From JAUUSJ01 sp051880475 (GTDB taxonomy: Bacteria > Bacillota > Clostridia > Lachnospirales > Lachnospiraceae), in contig JBJEOA010000016.1 in NCBI GenBank assembly GCA_051880475.1, forward strand, positions 1 to 62,714: 62,714 nt of DNA, written 5' to 3'. The notes below the pieces were generated by a model, which saw only the letters and a program-made list of their open reading frames with translations, did no database searches and had not been told where the DNA came from. How positions within the stretch are numbered: position 1 is the first letter of the stretch; each line of letters begins with the position of its first letter. Made by a program: the position numbers and the translations under genes. Shown piece after piece: positions 33,021 through 40,578 of this stretch.

Positions 33021-35294
33021 ATGGAAATAAAAGGAAGAAAGGTAAATAGGGAATTAGCAATAGATTTGCTTGAATATAATAAAAAAATATTGCAGCAGAG
33101 TAAAAACCTAATATGGTTTTTTCTTTTGCCAGCAGTATTTATGTACGATGAAATTTTATTGCGTATTTTTTCAAAGAAAATTTCGTTTGCAACAATCTGC
33201 TATCCTATTTTATTCAGTGTGATTATGGGAGGTTTTGCAATTGGCATTTTAAGTTTTTTTGACAAGAAAATACAGCAATATGGAATTATGTTTCTTCTTT
33301 ATCTTACCGCTTTTTTGTTTACGGTGGAGTGTATCGTAAGAGGCAGTTTTCAGCACTACATGAGTATTCCGTCCTTGTTAACTGGGACAGGGGATGTAAT
33401 GGGAGATTATAAAGGCGAACTTTTAGGGGCAATTTTAGGAGGAATCCCTGTTATTGTCTTATTTTTTTGGCCAGCAATCTTTTATACAAAATTTGGGGAA
33501 AAATTTACGCTGAGTAAAAAATTTCGTCTTATTGTACCAGTAGAATTCGTTTTCTTATCGTTTTGTTTATTTCTTTTCACACTTTTTATTGTAAATGTGA
33601 GTGGAAATAAAGGAAAATATAAGGGACAATATGAATTTAATATAGCGACGGAAACGTTTGGGCTTTTTACTAGTATACGATTAGATGGAAAATACGCTTT
33701 GTTTGGCAATAGTGGCATGAAAAGTTTTGATTTGACACAAGAAGGAGAAGATGAAGAGGAAGAATTTTTGCAATCTTCAATAGAACAAACTCATGTTTTT
33801 GGGACAGGACAGACAAATATTGATATTACAAAACAAGTCCTAAAAAATGCAGTTATTATACAAATATCTGGAAGTAAAAAATTGATTGCTTTAAATGAAG
33901 CGGGAGAGGGAATTTTTAATCCAGTTTCCCCGCTTACAGGGATAGATCGGATATTAGGAGAGGCTGGAGAGCCTATTGTCTATGGAAAAAATAAGATGGA
34001 TATTAATTTTAAGCAGCTTGCTAAGAAGGAGAAGAATAAGACTTATAAGCAATTAGATACATATGTTTCCTCCTTAAAAGCGAGTAAGCAAAATAAATAT
34101 ACAGGTCTTTTTAAAGGAAAAAATTTAATTCTTATTTGTGCAGAGGCATTTTCAGATGCGGCAATTAATAAAAAATTAACTCCAACCTTATATCGTCTGG
34201 CTCATAAGGGATTTTATTTTTCAGATTACTATCAGCCACAGTGGGGTGGCTCGACTTCTACAGGAGAATTTTCTTTTGTGATGGGACTTGCTCCGATGAA
34301 CGGTGTGCAGACAATGCTAGATGTGAAGAATAATAATAACTATTTTACGCTGGGAAATCAGCTTCAGCGATTAGGATATTATAGCGTTGCCTATCACGAT
34401 GGAACTCATACTTACTATGACCGAAATAAAACACATAAAAATTTAGGATATGATAAATTTTTGGCTTACGGAAATGGGCTAGAAGATATTACAGGGCTTT
34501 GGACGGGAGATGGACCATTGCTTGATAAGACGTTAGATACATATATAAATAAACAGCCATTTAGCATTTATTATATGACTGTTTCGGGACATTTTCCATA
34601 TAAGCATAGTGATTCAAAAGTAAAAAAATACGAGAAAAAAGTGAAAAAGGTGTTGGGAGATTCTTATAAGCAGACAACGCTTGATTATTATTGTTATCAG
34701 ATGGAGCTTGAGGTTGGACTAAAGAAGATGGTGAAAAAATTGGAAGAAGCTGGAATAGCAGACGATACGGTGATTTGTCTTACAGCTGACCATTATCCGT
34801 ATGGTCTATCTAAGAGCAGTACATATGGCAATAGTGAAGATTATTTAAGCGACCTTTATGGATATAAGCCAAAGACACCTTGGAAGCGTGACAGAAATGC
34901 TTGTATCATTTGGTCTGGCTGTCTGGAAAATGAGAATAAAGATATGGCATGTGAGATTTCAGAGCCTACTTATAGTTTAGATATTGTGCCGACCTTATCT
35001 AATCTTTTTGGAACAGAATATGATTCAAGACTTCTAGTTGGAAGAGATGTGTTTTCAGATGCAGAACCTCTCGTAATCTGGGCAGGTTATAGCTGGGTGA
35101 CAAAGGAGGGAAAATACGACGCTTCTACTGGAAAATATTATCCAAATAAGGGATACAAAAAGGATAAGAAATATATTGAGAAGATGAATCAAATTGTAGC
35201 AAATAAGCTGAAATTTTCAAAAAATGTAGTCGAATCAGATTATTATGGGGGACTTTTTGGAGAGGACCCAGATAATAAGAAAAAGAAAAAATAG
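33021..35294 (+). CDS. LTA-synthase-family membrane sulfatase-fold transferase
   Basis: A 757-residue protein. The N-terminal part (to about residue 205) has roughly five transmembrane helices. The extracellular catalytic domain of the LtaS/sulfatase fold includes the nucleophile region GGSTSTGEFS (Thr), CAEAFSDAAI for metal binding and LTADHYPYG. LtaS-type enzymes transfer glycerol phosphate from phosphatidylglycerol to build lipoteichoic acid or modify other glycans. The long spacer between membrane and catalytic parts, and the Lys-rich end, differ from S. aureus LtaS. It is monocistronic. Confidence 0.87.
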   Translation: MEIKGRKVNRELAIDLLEYNKKILQQSKNLIWFFLLPAVFMYDEILLRIFSKKISFATICYPILFSVIMGGFAIGILSFFDKKIQQYGIMFLLYLTAFLFTVECIVRGSFQHYMSIPSLLTGTGDVMGDYKGELLGAILGGIPVIVLFFWPAIFYTKFGEKFTLSKKFRLIVPVEFVFLSFCLFLFTLFIVNVSGNKGKYKGQYEFNIATETFGLFTSIRLDGKYALFGNSGMKSFDLTQEGEDEEEEFLQSSIEQTHVFGTGQTNIDITKQVLKNAVIIQISGSKKLIALNEAGEGIFNPVSPLTGIDRILGEAGEPIVYGKNKMDINFKQLAKKEKNKTYKQLDTYVSSLKASKQNKYTGLFKGKNLILICAEAFSDAAINKKLTPTLYRLAHKGFYFSDYYQPQWGGSTSTGEFSFVMGLAPMNGVQTMLDVKNNNNYFTLGNQLQRLGYYSVAYHDGTHTYYDRNKTHKNLGYDKFLAYGNGLEDITGLWTGDGPLLDKTLDTYINKQPFSIYYMTVSGHFPYKHSDSKVKKYEKKVKKVLGDSYKQTTLDYYCYQMELEVGLKKMVKKLEEAGIADDTVICLTADHYPYGLSKSSTYGNSEDYLSDLYGYKPKTPWKRDRNACIIWSGCLENENKDMACEISEPTYSLDIVPTLSNLFGTEYDSRLLVGRDVFSDAEPLVIWAGYSWVTKEGKYDASTGKYYPNKGYKKDKKYIEKMNQIVANKLKFSKNVVESDYYGGLFGEDPDNKKKKK

Positions 35295-35316
35295 AGAAAA
35301 ATAAAAAATAGAAAAA

Positions 35317-35428
35317 AAGAAGGGCTAGCAGAAAAGATAAAATTTCAATTTAATATAGTATGGAGTATTCTTAAAACCATCTATAGTGAGTATGAAAAAT
35401 TTATCTTTCGATAGCCCTTTTTTCTTTT
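35317..35428. terminator. Large bidirectional terminator between convergent genes
   Basis: AAGAAGGGCTA with TAGCCCTTTTTTCTT, and inside AAAAGATAAA with TTTATCTTT, form a long interrupted hairpin with T-runs on both strands. It separates the LTA-synthase-like gene and the ribokinase gene. Confidence 0.85.
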
Positions 35429-35492
35429 AAGAGTTTTGAGCGGGAATTCTTAGTAACTTGTCGCTAAGTAGTTCACTATGGATAAATTATAA

Positions 35493-36413
35493 TTATGCAC
35501 GCTCTGCCATAAATGCCTCAACAGCTTCTTTTGTAGGAAGAGAAGGCTGCGCACCGATTTGTTGAACGGAAATAGCGGCAGCGGCACTTGCATATCTCGC
35601 AGACTCTATGATATCGCCAGTCTCAGCAAATTTCTTTACAAGAACACCTGTGAAGCAGTCACCTGCCGCCGTTGGGTCTACGGCATTTACTTTAAAAGTA
35701 GGAACCATCTGGGCAATTCCCTCGCCGTAAATATAAGAGCCTTTTTCTCCCATTTTGAGGACAACGTATTTACAATTAGAACGTTCTTTCAAAATTTTAC
35801 TTGCTGCAAGGCAAGTCTCATCGTCTACTGGAAGAATTCCAACAAGTGCATCCGTCTCCGTCTCATTTGGAGAGAGAATGGTAATCTCTTGAAACTTCTC
35901 TATCGGATAATCTTGTGCTGGTCCTGCGTCAAGACAGGTAATCATACCTTTTGCCTTAGCAAGCTCAAATGCTCGAAGATTAGATTCTAGTGGAATCTCA
36001 AGTTGCATCATAAGGGCATCGTACTCGCCAGCTTCAAAAGCCTGTTCCACCTGTTCTGGTGTAGTTTCATTATTAGCACCAGTATAGATTGCAATACGAT
36101 TCATGCCATCTTCCTCAAGCATAATAACTGCCATACCCGTATTAGATCCTTCTTTTAATGTAATATTGCTTGTATCAATATTCACATCTTTTAACATGCC
36201 AAGGAGTGCCTCTCCGTTAGCATCTTGTCCGAGCGTTCCACATACGGATACATCGCCACCCACCTTTGCCGCTGCCACCGCAGAATTGCTTCCCTTTCCA
36301 CCGCCAGCGTTAGAATATTTCGTCCCAAGAATACTCTCACTTGGGCGTGGTACACGAGGCATCTGAAGAATTAAATCAATCATAATACTTCCAACCATTA
36401 AAATTTTTGCCAT
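35493..36413 (-). CDS. rbsK: Ribokinase (PfkB family)
   Basis: A 306-residue sugar kinase. It has the N-terminal GGGKGSNSAVAAAKVGG substrate motif (about 37-53) and the C-terminal DPTAAGDCFTG with the catalytic Asp of GAGD written as AAGD. It most likely phosphorylates ribose, although related kinases use other sugars or nucleosides. It stands alone without a ribose transporter. It is convergent with the LTA-synthase-like gene and divergent from the cobalt operon. Confidence 0.87.
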   Translation of the reverse strand: MAKILMVGSIMIDLILQMPRVPRPSESILGTKYSNAGGGKGSNSAVAAAKVGGDVSVCGTLGQDANGEALLGMLKDVNIDTSNITLKEGSNTGMAVIMLEEDGMNRIAIYTGANNETTPEQVEQAFEAGEYDALMMQLEIPLESNLRAFELAKAKGMITCLDAGPAQDYPIEKFQEITILSPNETETDALVGILPVDDETCLAASKILKERSNCKYVVLKMGEKGSYIYGEGIAQMVPTFKVNAVDPTAAGDCFTGVLVKKFAETGDIIESARYASAAAAISVQQIGAQPSLPTKEAVEAFMAERA

Positions 36414-36512
36414 ACTACATACCTTCCTTTCTCTCGTTCTCAGAGTTTAAAATAAGATTTTTGTCTCCTTTTTCTTATTTTTTACTCTATTTTTTTGTAA
36501 CCCTATACCAAT

Positions 36513-36541
36513 ATTGTATAAAAATATGAAATTCAAGTCAA
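36513..36541 (-). promoter_or_regulatory. Sigma-A promoter of rbsK
   Basis: On the minus strand TTGACT, 17-bp spacer, TACAAT, about 100 bp upstream of the ribokinase start. Confidence 0.8.
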
Positions 36542-36594
36542 TCAATATTTTGTATAATTAGCTATAAAAAAGTAATATAATATTCAAATATATG

Positions 36595-36623
36595 TTGATA
36601 ATTTTGGTAATTAGTGCTACAAT
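36595..36623 (+). promoter_or_regulatory. Sigma-A promoter of the cbi operon
   Basis: TTGATA, 17-bp spacer, TACAAT, directly upstream of the cobalamin riboswitch. Confidence 0.8.
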
Positions 36624-36654
36624 AAAATACAGTAATTAAATTAAAAAACTTCAA

Positions 36655-36755
36655 ATACAAGGTCTCTCAGAAAGAGCGAACAGGAAAGTGAGTAGAGGCT
36701 CACACGGCATTGCCACTGTGAAGGAGAAATCCGAAGTCAGTAAACTGCCTTGTTT
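36655..36755 (+). ncRNA. Cobalamin riboswitch
   Basis: The conserved core is visible as GCCACTGTGAAGGAG, AATCCGAAGTCAG and the B12-box-like GAAGTCAGTAAACTGCC. The 5' part (AGGTCTCTCAGAAAGAG, CAGGAAAGTGAG) is compact. It lies before the cobalt importer, as expected for B12 feedback, and is followed by a terminator at 36863. Confidence 0.88.
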
Positions 36756-36862
36756 TATGAGAAAGATAGGCTATCTAGTGGGAAGTTTATTGTTTCTAAG
36801 GAAGGACTATCTAGATTTTTCATAAAAAATTGGCGGGAGAGATGTATAAAATGGATAATTTT

Positions 36863-36891
36863 GGAATCATCGTTTCGGTGGTTCCTTTTTT
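36863..36891 (+). terminator. Cobalamin-riboswitch terminator
   Basis: GGAATCATC pairs with GGTGGTTCC (two G:U), followed by TTTTTT. The T-run is shared with the left arm of the palindromic element that begins at once. Confidence 0.8.
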
Positions 36892-37064
36892 ACTATGAAA
36901 GTCCCTGTCAAGCGACGAAGCAAATTGAGTAAGCTCAAATTTGCTTCGGCATTTGACAGACTAAACCGTATGAGCACGTAACACGGTAGTGAGAAGTGCG
37001 AATACGGGAACGATTGTGAGAGTGCGAAGCACGGAGCAATCGAAGGACTTTCATAGTAAAAAAG
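36885..37064 (+). repeat. ATGAAAGTCC palindromic element, full copy C (cbi leader)
   Basis: The outer arms are a perfect 20-bp inverted repeat, CTTTTTTACTATGAAAGTCC. P2 is CTGTCAA...TTTGACAG with the tip CGAAGCAAATTGAG/CTCAAATTTGCTTCG. P3 is CAC-GGTA-GTG, and P4 is CGATTG...CAATCG with GTGC-GAA-GCAC. Relative to copy A the stems differ in sequence but keep pairing. Confidence 0.85.
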
Positions 37065-37259
37065 TACCTGAGGCGACGAAGCAAAAAGAGCTCGCTCAAA
37101 TTTGCTTCGGCATTTGACAGACTAAACCGTATGAGCACGTAACACGGTNNNNNNNNNNNNNNNNNNNNNNNNNNNNNNNNNNNNNNNNNNNNNNNNNNNN
37201 NNNNNNNNNNNNNNNNNNNNNNNNNNNNNNNNNNNNNNNNNNNNNNNNAGTGAGAAGTC
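37065..37259 (+). repeat. ATGAAAGTCC element, truncated tandem copy D with assembly gap
   Basis: A second copy that starts at the P2 tip (GCGACGAAGCAAAAAGAGC) without a left arm and loses similarity after AGTGAGAAGTCCGAATAC, so it also lacks the right arm. The 100 N at 37149-37248 split CACGGT from AGTGAGAAG. In copy C these are contiguous, so the true gap could be zero or hide extra units. Confidence 0.8.
37149..37248. other. Assembly gap (100 N)
   Basis: Exactly 100 undetermined bases inside the second tandem palindromic repeat. It is a placeholder of unknown true size. Confidence 0.95.
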
Positions 37260-37318
37260 CGAATACTTTCTAAGTATTTCGTAGTTTTTTAATAATTTTC
37301 TTGGAGGAGGAAAAGGAT

Positions 37319-38065
37319 ATGAACAAAAAAGAGAGAAAACTTATCACGGCTATAGCAGCCATTGCGTTAGCACTTTGTATAACGCCAGTTGCAAATGCGA
37401 TGCATATCATGGAGGGATACCTGTCAGTAGGGTACTGTATTGCGTGGGGAATTATTTGTATTCCATTTTTAGTAGCTGGATTTTTATTTATTAAGAGAAG
37501 TCTTGAAGAAAATAGAAAATCATTAATTCTCTTTGCAATGTCAGGAGCATTTATTTTCGTTATCTCATCTCTTAAAATTCCATCTGTAACTGGAAGCTGT
37601 TCCCATATGACAGGGACAGGTCTTGGAGCCATTTTATTTGGACCAACTTGCGTTAGTGTTTTAGGAATTATTGTATTATTATTCCAAGCTATTTTATTAG
37701 CACATGGCGGTCTTACTACACTTGGAGCGAATACATTTTCTATGGCAATCGCAGGACCATTCGTATCCTATGGTATCTATCAGATTTGTAAAAAATGCAA
37801 TATAAATCGCAAAGTTAGCGTATTTTTAGCGGCTGCTATCGGTGATTTATTTACATATTGTGTAACTAGTATGCAGCTTGCCCTTGCACATCCATCTCAG
37901 ACAGGAGGATTTGGGGCTTCCGCAGTCAAATTTTTAGCTGTATTTGCACCAACTCAGCTCCCACTTGCTATTATCGAGGGAATTCTTACTGTCATTATTA
38001 TGATGGGATTGGAATCCTTCGCAATGCCAGAATTAAAATCAATCGGATTTGTAAAGGAGGCGTAA
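37319..38065 (+). CDS. cbiM: Cobalt ECF transporter substrate-binding component CbiM
   Basis: A 248-residue integral membrane S-component of the cobalt importer. A cleavable N-terminal segment ends before the essential metal-binding N-terminus MHIMEGYL (His2 loop). The conserved GSCSHMTGTGLGA and LLLFQAILLAHGGLTTLGAN follow. The ATG at 37319 lies 8 bp after GGAGGAGG, which supports it over the earlier in-frame codon at 37301. It heads the cbiMNQO operon under a cobalamin riboswitch. Confidence 0.95.
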   Translation: MNKKERKLITAIAAIALALCITPVANAMHIMEGYLSVGYCIAWGIICIPFLVAGFLFIKRSLEENRKSLILFAMSGAFIFVISSLKIPSVTGSCSHMTGTGLGAILFGPTCVSVLGIIVLLFQAILLAHGGLTTLGANTFSMAIAGPFVSYGIYQICKKCNINRKVSVFLAAAIGDLFTYCVTSMQLALAHPSQTGGFGASAVKFLAVFAPTQLPLAIIEGILTVIIMMGLESFAMPELKSIGFVKEA

Positions 38066-38068
38066 TAT

Positions 38069-38389
38069 ATGTCTAAAAATAAAAAAACAGTAATTACTTT
38101 ATTGATTATCGTTGCGTTATTGATTGTTGTTCCACTTTTTGCTTTAAGAGGGGCAGAATTTGGAGGTTCCGATGATGCGGGAAGTACAGTAGTAGAGGAA
38201 GTAGATCCAGGTTATGAAGTAAAATATACACCGCTTCTTGAAAATATTTTGGGCGGAGAGCTTCCAGGAGAAATTGAGAGCTTACTATTTTGTATTCAGA
38301 CAGGAATCGGCGTTGGAATCATCTCATTTTGTATGGGACGCCTCGTAGAGCGTAAAAAACAAGAAGAATTAAGAAATGAGGGAAAATAA
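38069..38389 (+). CDS. cbiN: Cobalt transporter accessory subunit CbiN
   Basis: A 106-residue protein with two transmembrane helices (about 7-26 and 74-95) joined by an extracellular loop (DPGYEVKYTPLLENI). CbiN inserts into CbiM to complete the cobalt path. It starts 3 bp after cbiM with AAGGAGG overlapping the cbiM end. Confidence 0.93.
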   Translation: MSKNKKTVITLLIIVALLIVVPLFALRGAEFGGSDDAGSTVVEEVDPGYEVKYTPLLENILGGELPGEIESLLFCIQTGIGVGIISFCMGRLVERKKQEELRNEGK

Positions 38390-38392
38390 TAC

Positions 38393-39166
38393 ATGATTGC
38401 CATTGATAAATTATGCTATTACTCGAATTTAAGATATGTAAATGCGGGAGAGAAATTTGCATATGCGGTACTCACAGTTTTATTTTGTGTAGCTAGCCGT
38501 TCTATTTTAATGGCAGTGCTTGTATTACTTGTAAATGGGATTCTCACTGTGCGTAAAGGGGGAATCCCATTTCCTCGTTATATGCATTTTATGGCAATGC
38601 CGTTCGTATTTTTAATATTAAGTACATTGGCGATCTTAATTAATATCAGCAAAACTCCGCTTGATGCATTTGCAATTGCTGTTGGAAAATGGTATATTAC
38701 TTCAAGTTGGCAGGCACTTTATCGGGGATTTCAGCTTATTTTGACAGCACTTGCAAGCGTTTCTTGTCTGTACTTTTTGTCATTTAATACACCGATTACA
38801 GATATTTTGACAGTCTTAAAGAAACTGCATTGTCCAAGTATCGTTATTGAATTGATGCTTTTAATTTATCGTTTTATTTTTGTGTTGCTAGATATTTCAT
38901 CGGCGATTTCCATCTCCCAAGATGCAAGATTAGGGAATAAGGATTTGAGAACATCGTATCAATCTTTTGGAAAATTAATTTCGATTTTATTTATTCGGGC
39001 GATGAAGAAATCGAATGTACTTTATGATGCGATGGAATCAAGATGTTATGATGGACATATTCAAGTTTTAAGTGAAGATTTTCCTCCGAAGAAAAAAAAT
39101 ATAGTGCTCATAATTTTATTTGAATTTATATTACTTGGAATAACGATTGGAGGATATTTGGTGTGA
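38393..39166 (+). CDS. cbiQ: Cobalt ECF transporter transmembrane protein CbiQ
   Basis: A 257-residue T-component with about five helices and the coupling helices marked by SQDARLGNKDLRTS and AMESRCYDG (Ala-Arg-Gly-like motifs that contact the ATPase). It couples CbiO to CbiM. It starts 3 bp after cbiN. Confidence 0.93.
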   Translation: MIAIDKLCYYSNLRYVNAGEKFAYAVLTVLFCVASRSILMAVLVLLVNGILTVRKGGIPFPRYMHFMAMPFVFLILSTLAILINISKTPLDAFAIAVGKWYITSSWQALYRGFQLILTALASVSCLYFLSFNTPITDILTVLKKLHCPSIVIELMLLIYRFIFVLLDISSAISISQDARLGNKDLRTSYQSFGKLISILFIRAMKKSNVLYDAMESRCYDGHIQVLSEDFPPKKKNIVLIILFEFILLGITIGGYLV

Positions 39167-40041
39167 GTGAAAATATAAAACAAAATGATATTATTTTGGA
39201 GGCGAAAGATCTTTATTTTTCTTATGATGGTGAGAAGAGCTATTCTTTAGATGGACTTTCCCTAAAGATTAGGAGAGGAAGAAAAGTTGCTTTTATGGGA
39301 GCGAACGGCTCTGGAAAATCAACTTTTTTCTTATGTTGTAATGGAATTTATAAGCCTTCAAAGGGAACTTTATATTTTAACGGTGAGCCAGTGGATTACT
39401 CTAGAAAGGGACTTTTAAAACTTCGAGCAAAGGTTGGAATTATTTTCCAAGACCCAGACAATCAACTTTTTTCTGCGAGTGTATATCAAGAAATTTCTTT
39501 TGGAATTTTGAATCTTGGTGTATCAAAGGAGAAGGCGAAGGAGGAAGTGGAAAAAGTAATTGACTATTTAGAAATTACACCATTTCGTCATAAGCCTACT
39601 CACGCTTTAAGTGGGGGGCAAAAAAAGCAGGTATCCATTGCAGATATTTTAGTGATGCACCCAGATATTATTATTTTAGACGAGCCAGCTGCAGCCCTTG
39701 ATCCGAAACATACAACGATGGTGAATCAGATTGTAGACCAACTAACGAAGGACGGGATTACCGTTATGATGGCAACTCATGATGTGGATTATGCGTTAAG
39801 CTGGGCAGATGATGTCTTTCTTTTTAAGGACGGTAAAGTTTTATTAGAGGGAGATGCGGTGTCTGTCTTTGAAAATATTGATGCACTTAGGGAAACAAAT
39901 CTTGAGCAGCCAGCTGTTATGCAGCTTTTCCACAGTTTATGCAAAAAGAAGATTTTGGATGAAACCTTGCCGGTGCCAAGAAACTTAGATACACTGGAGA
40001 AATATATCGAAGATATAAGTTGCGAGAGCTTTGATAGATAA
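39163..40041 (+). CDS. cbiO: Cobalt ECF transporter ATPase CbiO
   Basis: A 292-residue ABC ATPase with Walker A GANGSGKST (about 45-53), Q-loop FQDPDNQLF, signature LSGGQKKQVSIADIL and Walker B ILDEPAAALDP. The GTG start overlaps the cbiQ stop by 4 bp and follows GGAGG by 9 bp. It completes the importer, whose cobalt feeds B12 synthesis. Confidence 0.94.
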   Translation: MSENIKQNDIILEAKDLYFSYDGEKSYSLDGLSLKIRRGRKVAFMGANGSGKSTFFLCCNGIYKPSKGTLYFNGEPVDYSRKGLLKLRAKVGIIFQDPDNQLFSASVYQEISFGILNLGVSKEKAKEEVEKVIDYLEITPFRHKPTHALSGGQKKQVSIADILVMHPDIIILDEPAAALDPKHTTMVNQIVDQLTKDGITVMMATHDVDYALSWADDVFLFKDGKVLLEGDAVSVFENIDALRETNLEQPAVMQLFHSLCKKKILDETLPVPRNLDTLEKYIEDISCESFDR

Positions 40042-40054
40042 AAGAAAGGAAAAG

Positions 40055-40201
40055 ATGATGAAAAAATTTTTTTGGGTTATACTTACAGTATTATTATTGA
40101 TTTTGGCATATTTTTTTAGTTCTCTGCAAGGAAAAGAGGAGTTTGTTCCACTTTCTGAATATAATCAGAGATTTCACAATACTGCAATTCAAAATGATTA
40201 A
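40055..40201 (+). CDS. Small membrane protein of the cbi operon (48 residues)
   Basis: A reading frame of 48 codons with AGAAAGGAAA as ribosome site, 13 bp after the cbiO stop and before the operon terminator. The product starts MMKKFFWVILTVLLLILAYF, a single transmembrane helix, followed by a short charged tail (GKEEFVPLSEYNQRF). It is probably real because of position, ribosome site and clear membrane segment. Family unknown. It may be a small partner of the cobalt transporter. Confidence 0.65.
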   Translation: MMKKFFWVILTVLLLILAYFFSSLQGKEEFVPLSEYNQRFHNTAIQND

Positions 40202-40230
40202 TTCTATAGTTATTTTCTATGTCAAGACTG

Positions 40231-40282
40231 AAAACTGCCTAGAATTTCACAGAGAATCTTGTGAGATATTAGGCAGTTTTTT
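40231..40282 (+). terminator. Terminator of the cbi operon
   Basis: AAAACTGCCTA pairs with TAGGCAGTTTT, with an inner TCACA/TGTGA pair and a T-run at the end. Confidence 0.92.
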
Positions 40283-40285
40283 CTC

Positions 40286-40314
40286 TTGTCAAGAAACTTC
40301 TTTTGAGGTAATAT
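40286..40314 (+). promoter_or_regulatory. Sigma-A promoter of nrdDG
   Basis: TTGTCA, 17-bp spacer, TAATAT. Transcription would start near 40321, just before the first NrdR box. Confidence 0.75.
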
Positions 40315-40328
40315 AGTTCATGTACGAA

Positions 40329-40344
40329 ACACAATATATTGTTT
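40329..40344. promoter_or_regulatory. NrdR box 1
   Basis: ACACAATATATTGTTT fits the NrdR consensus (acaCwAtATaTwGtgt). NrdR is the ATP/dATP-sensing repressor of ribonucleotide reductase genes. Confidence 0.82.
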
Positions 40345-40395
40345 TAGCATATCAAAAATTTACAATATATTGTAAATTTTTGATATGTTAAAACA
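40340..40395. repeat. 56-bp near-perfect palindrome around NrdR box 2
   Basis: Arms of 28 bases from TGTTTTAGCATATC to GATATGTTAAAACA meet at the centre of the second NrdR box, with one mismatched position. As RNA it would be a long hairpin in the nrdD leader. Confidence 0.85.
40359..40376. promoter_or_regulatory. NrdR box 2
   Basis: TTTACAATATATTGTAAA is a perfect palindrome containing the same ACAATATATTGT core as box 1. The cores start 31 bp apart, three helical turns, the paired arrangement typical of NrdR sites. Confidence 0.85.
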
Positions 40396-40424
40396 GCCGA
40401 AAACGTAGAGAACAAGCGGTTTTC
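40396..40424 (+). promoter_or_regulatory. Leader hairpin upstream of nrdD
   Basis: CCGAAAAC and GTTTTCGG pair across 13 nt. No T-run follows. The rest of the leader up to nrdD shows nothing recognisable. Confidence 0.45.
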
Positions 40425-40578
40425 GGTGAAAAAGAGGGAATTCATATTATAAAAAGCTCTCTAAAATAGTGCGGAAAATGAATATTGATATAAGATATAG
40501 TGAGATTTTAGGGCAAATAAAAGCGAAACTATTCAAAAATTTAGATTTAAAAGTATAAAGAAGAGGTGGAGAAGAAAG

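Noticed and set aside
36935..37138. Minus-strand frames inside the palindromic element (MKVLRLLRA-like start seen in two copies)
   Set aside because: The shared start only reflects the repeat. The frames differ in length, lack ribosome sites and are not conserved beyond the stem.
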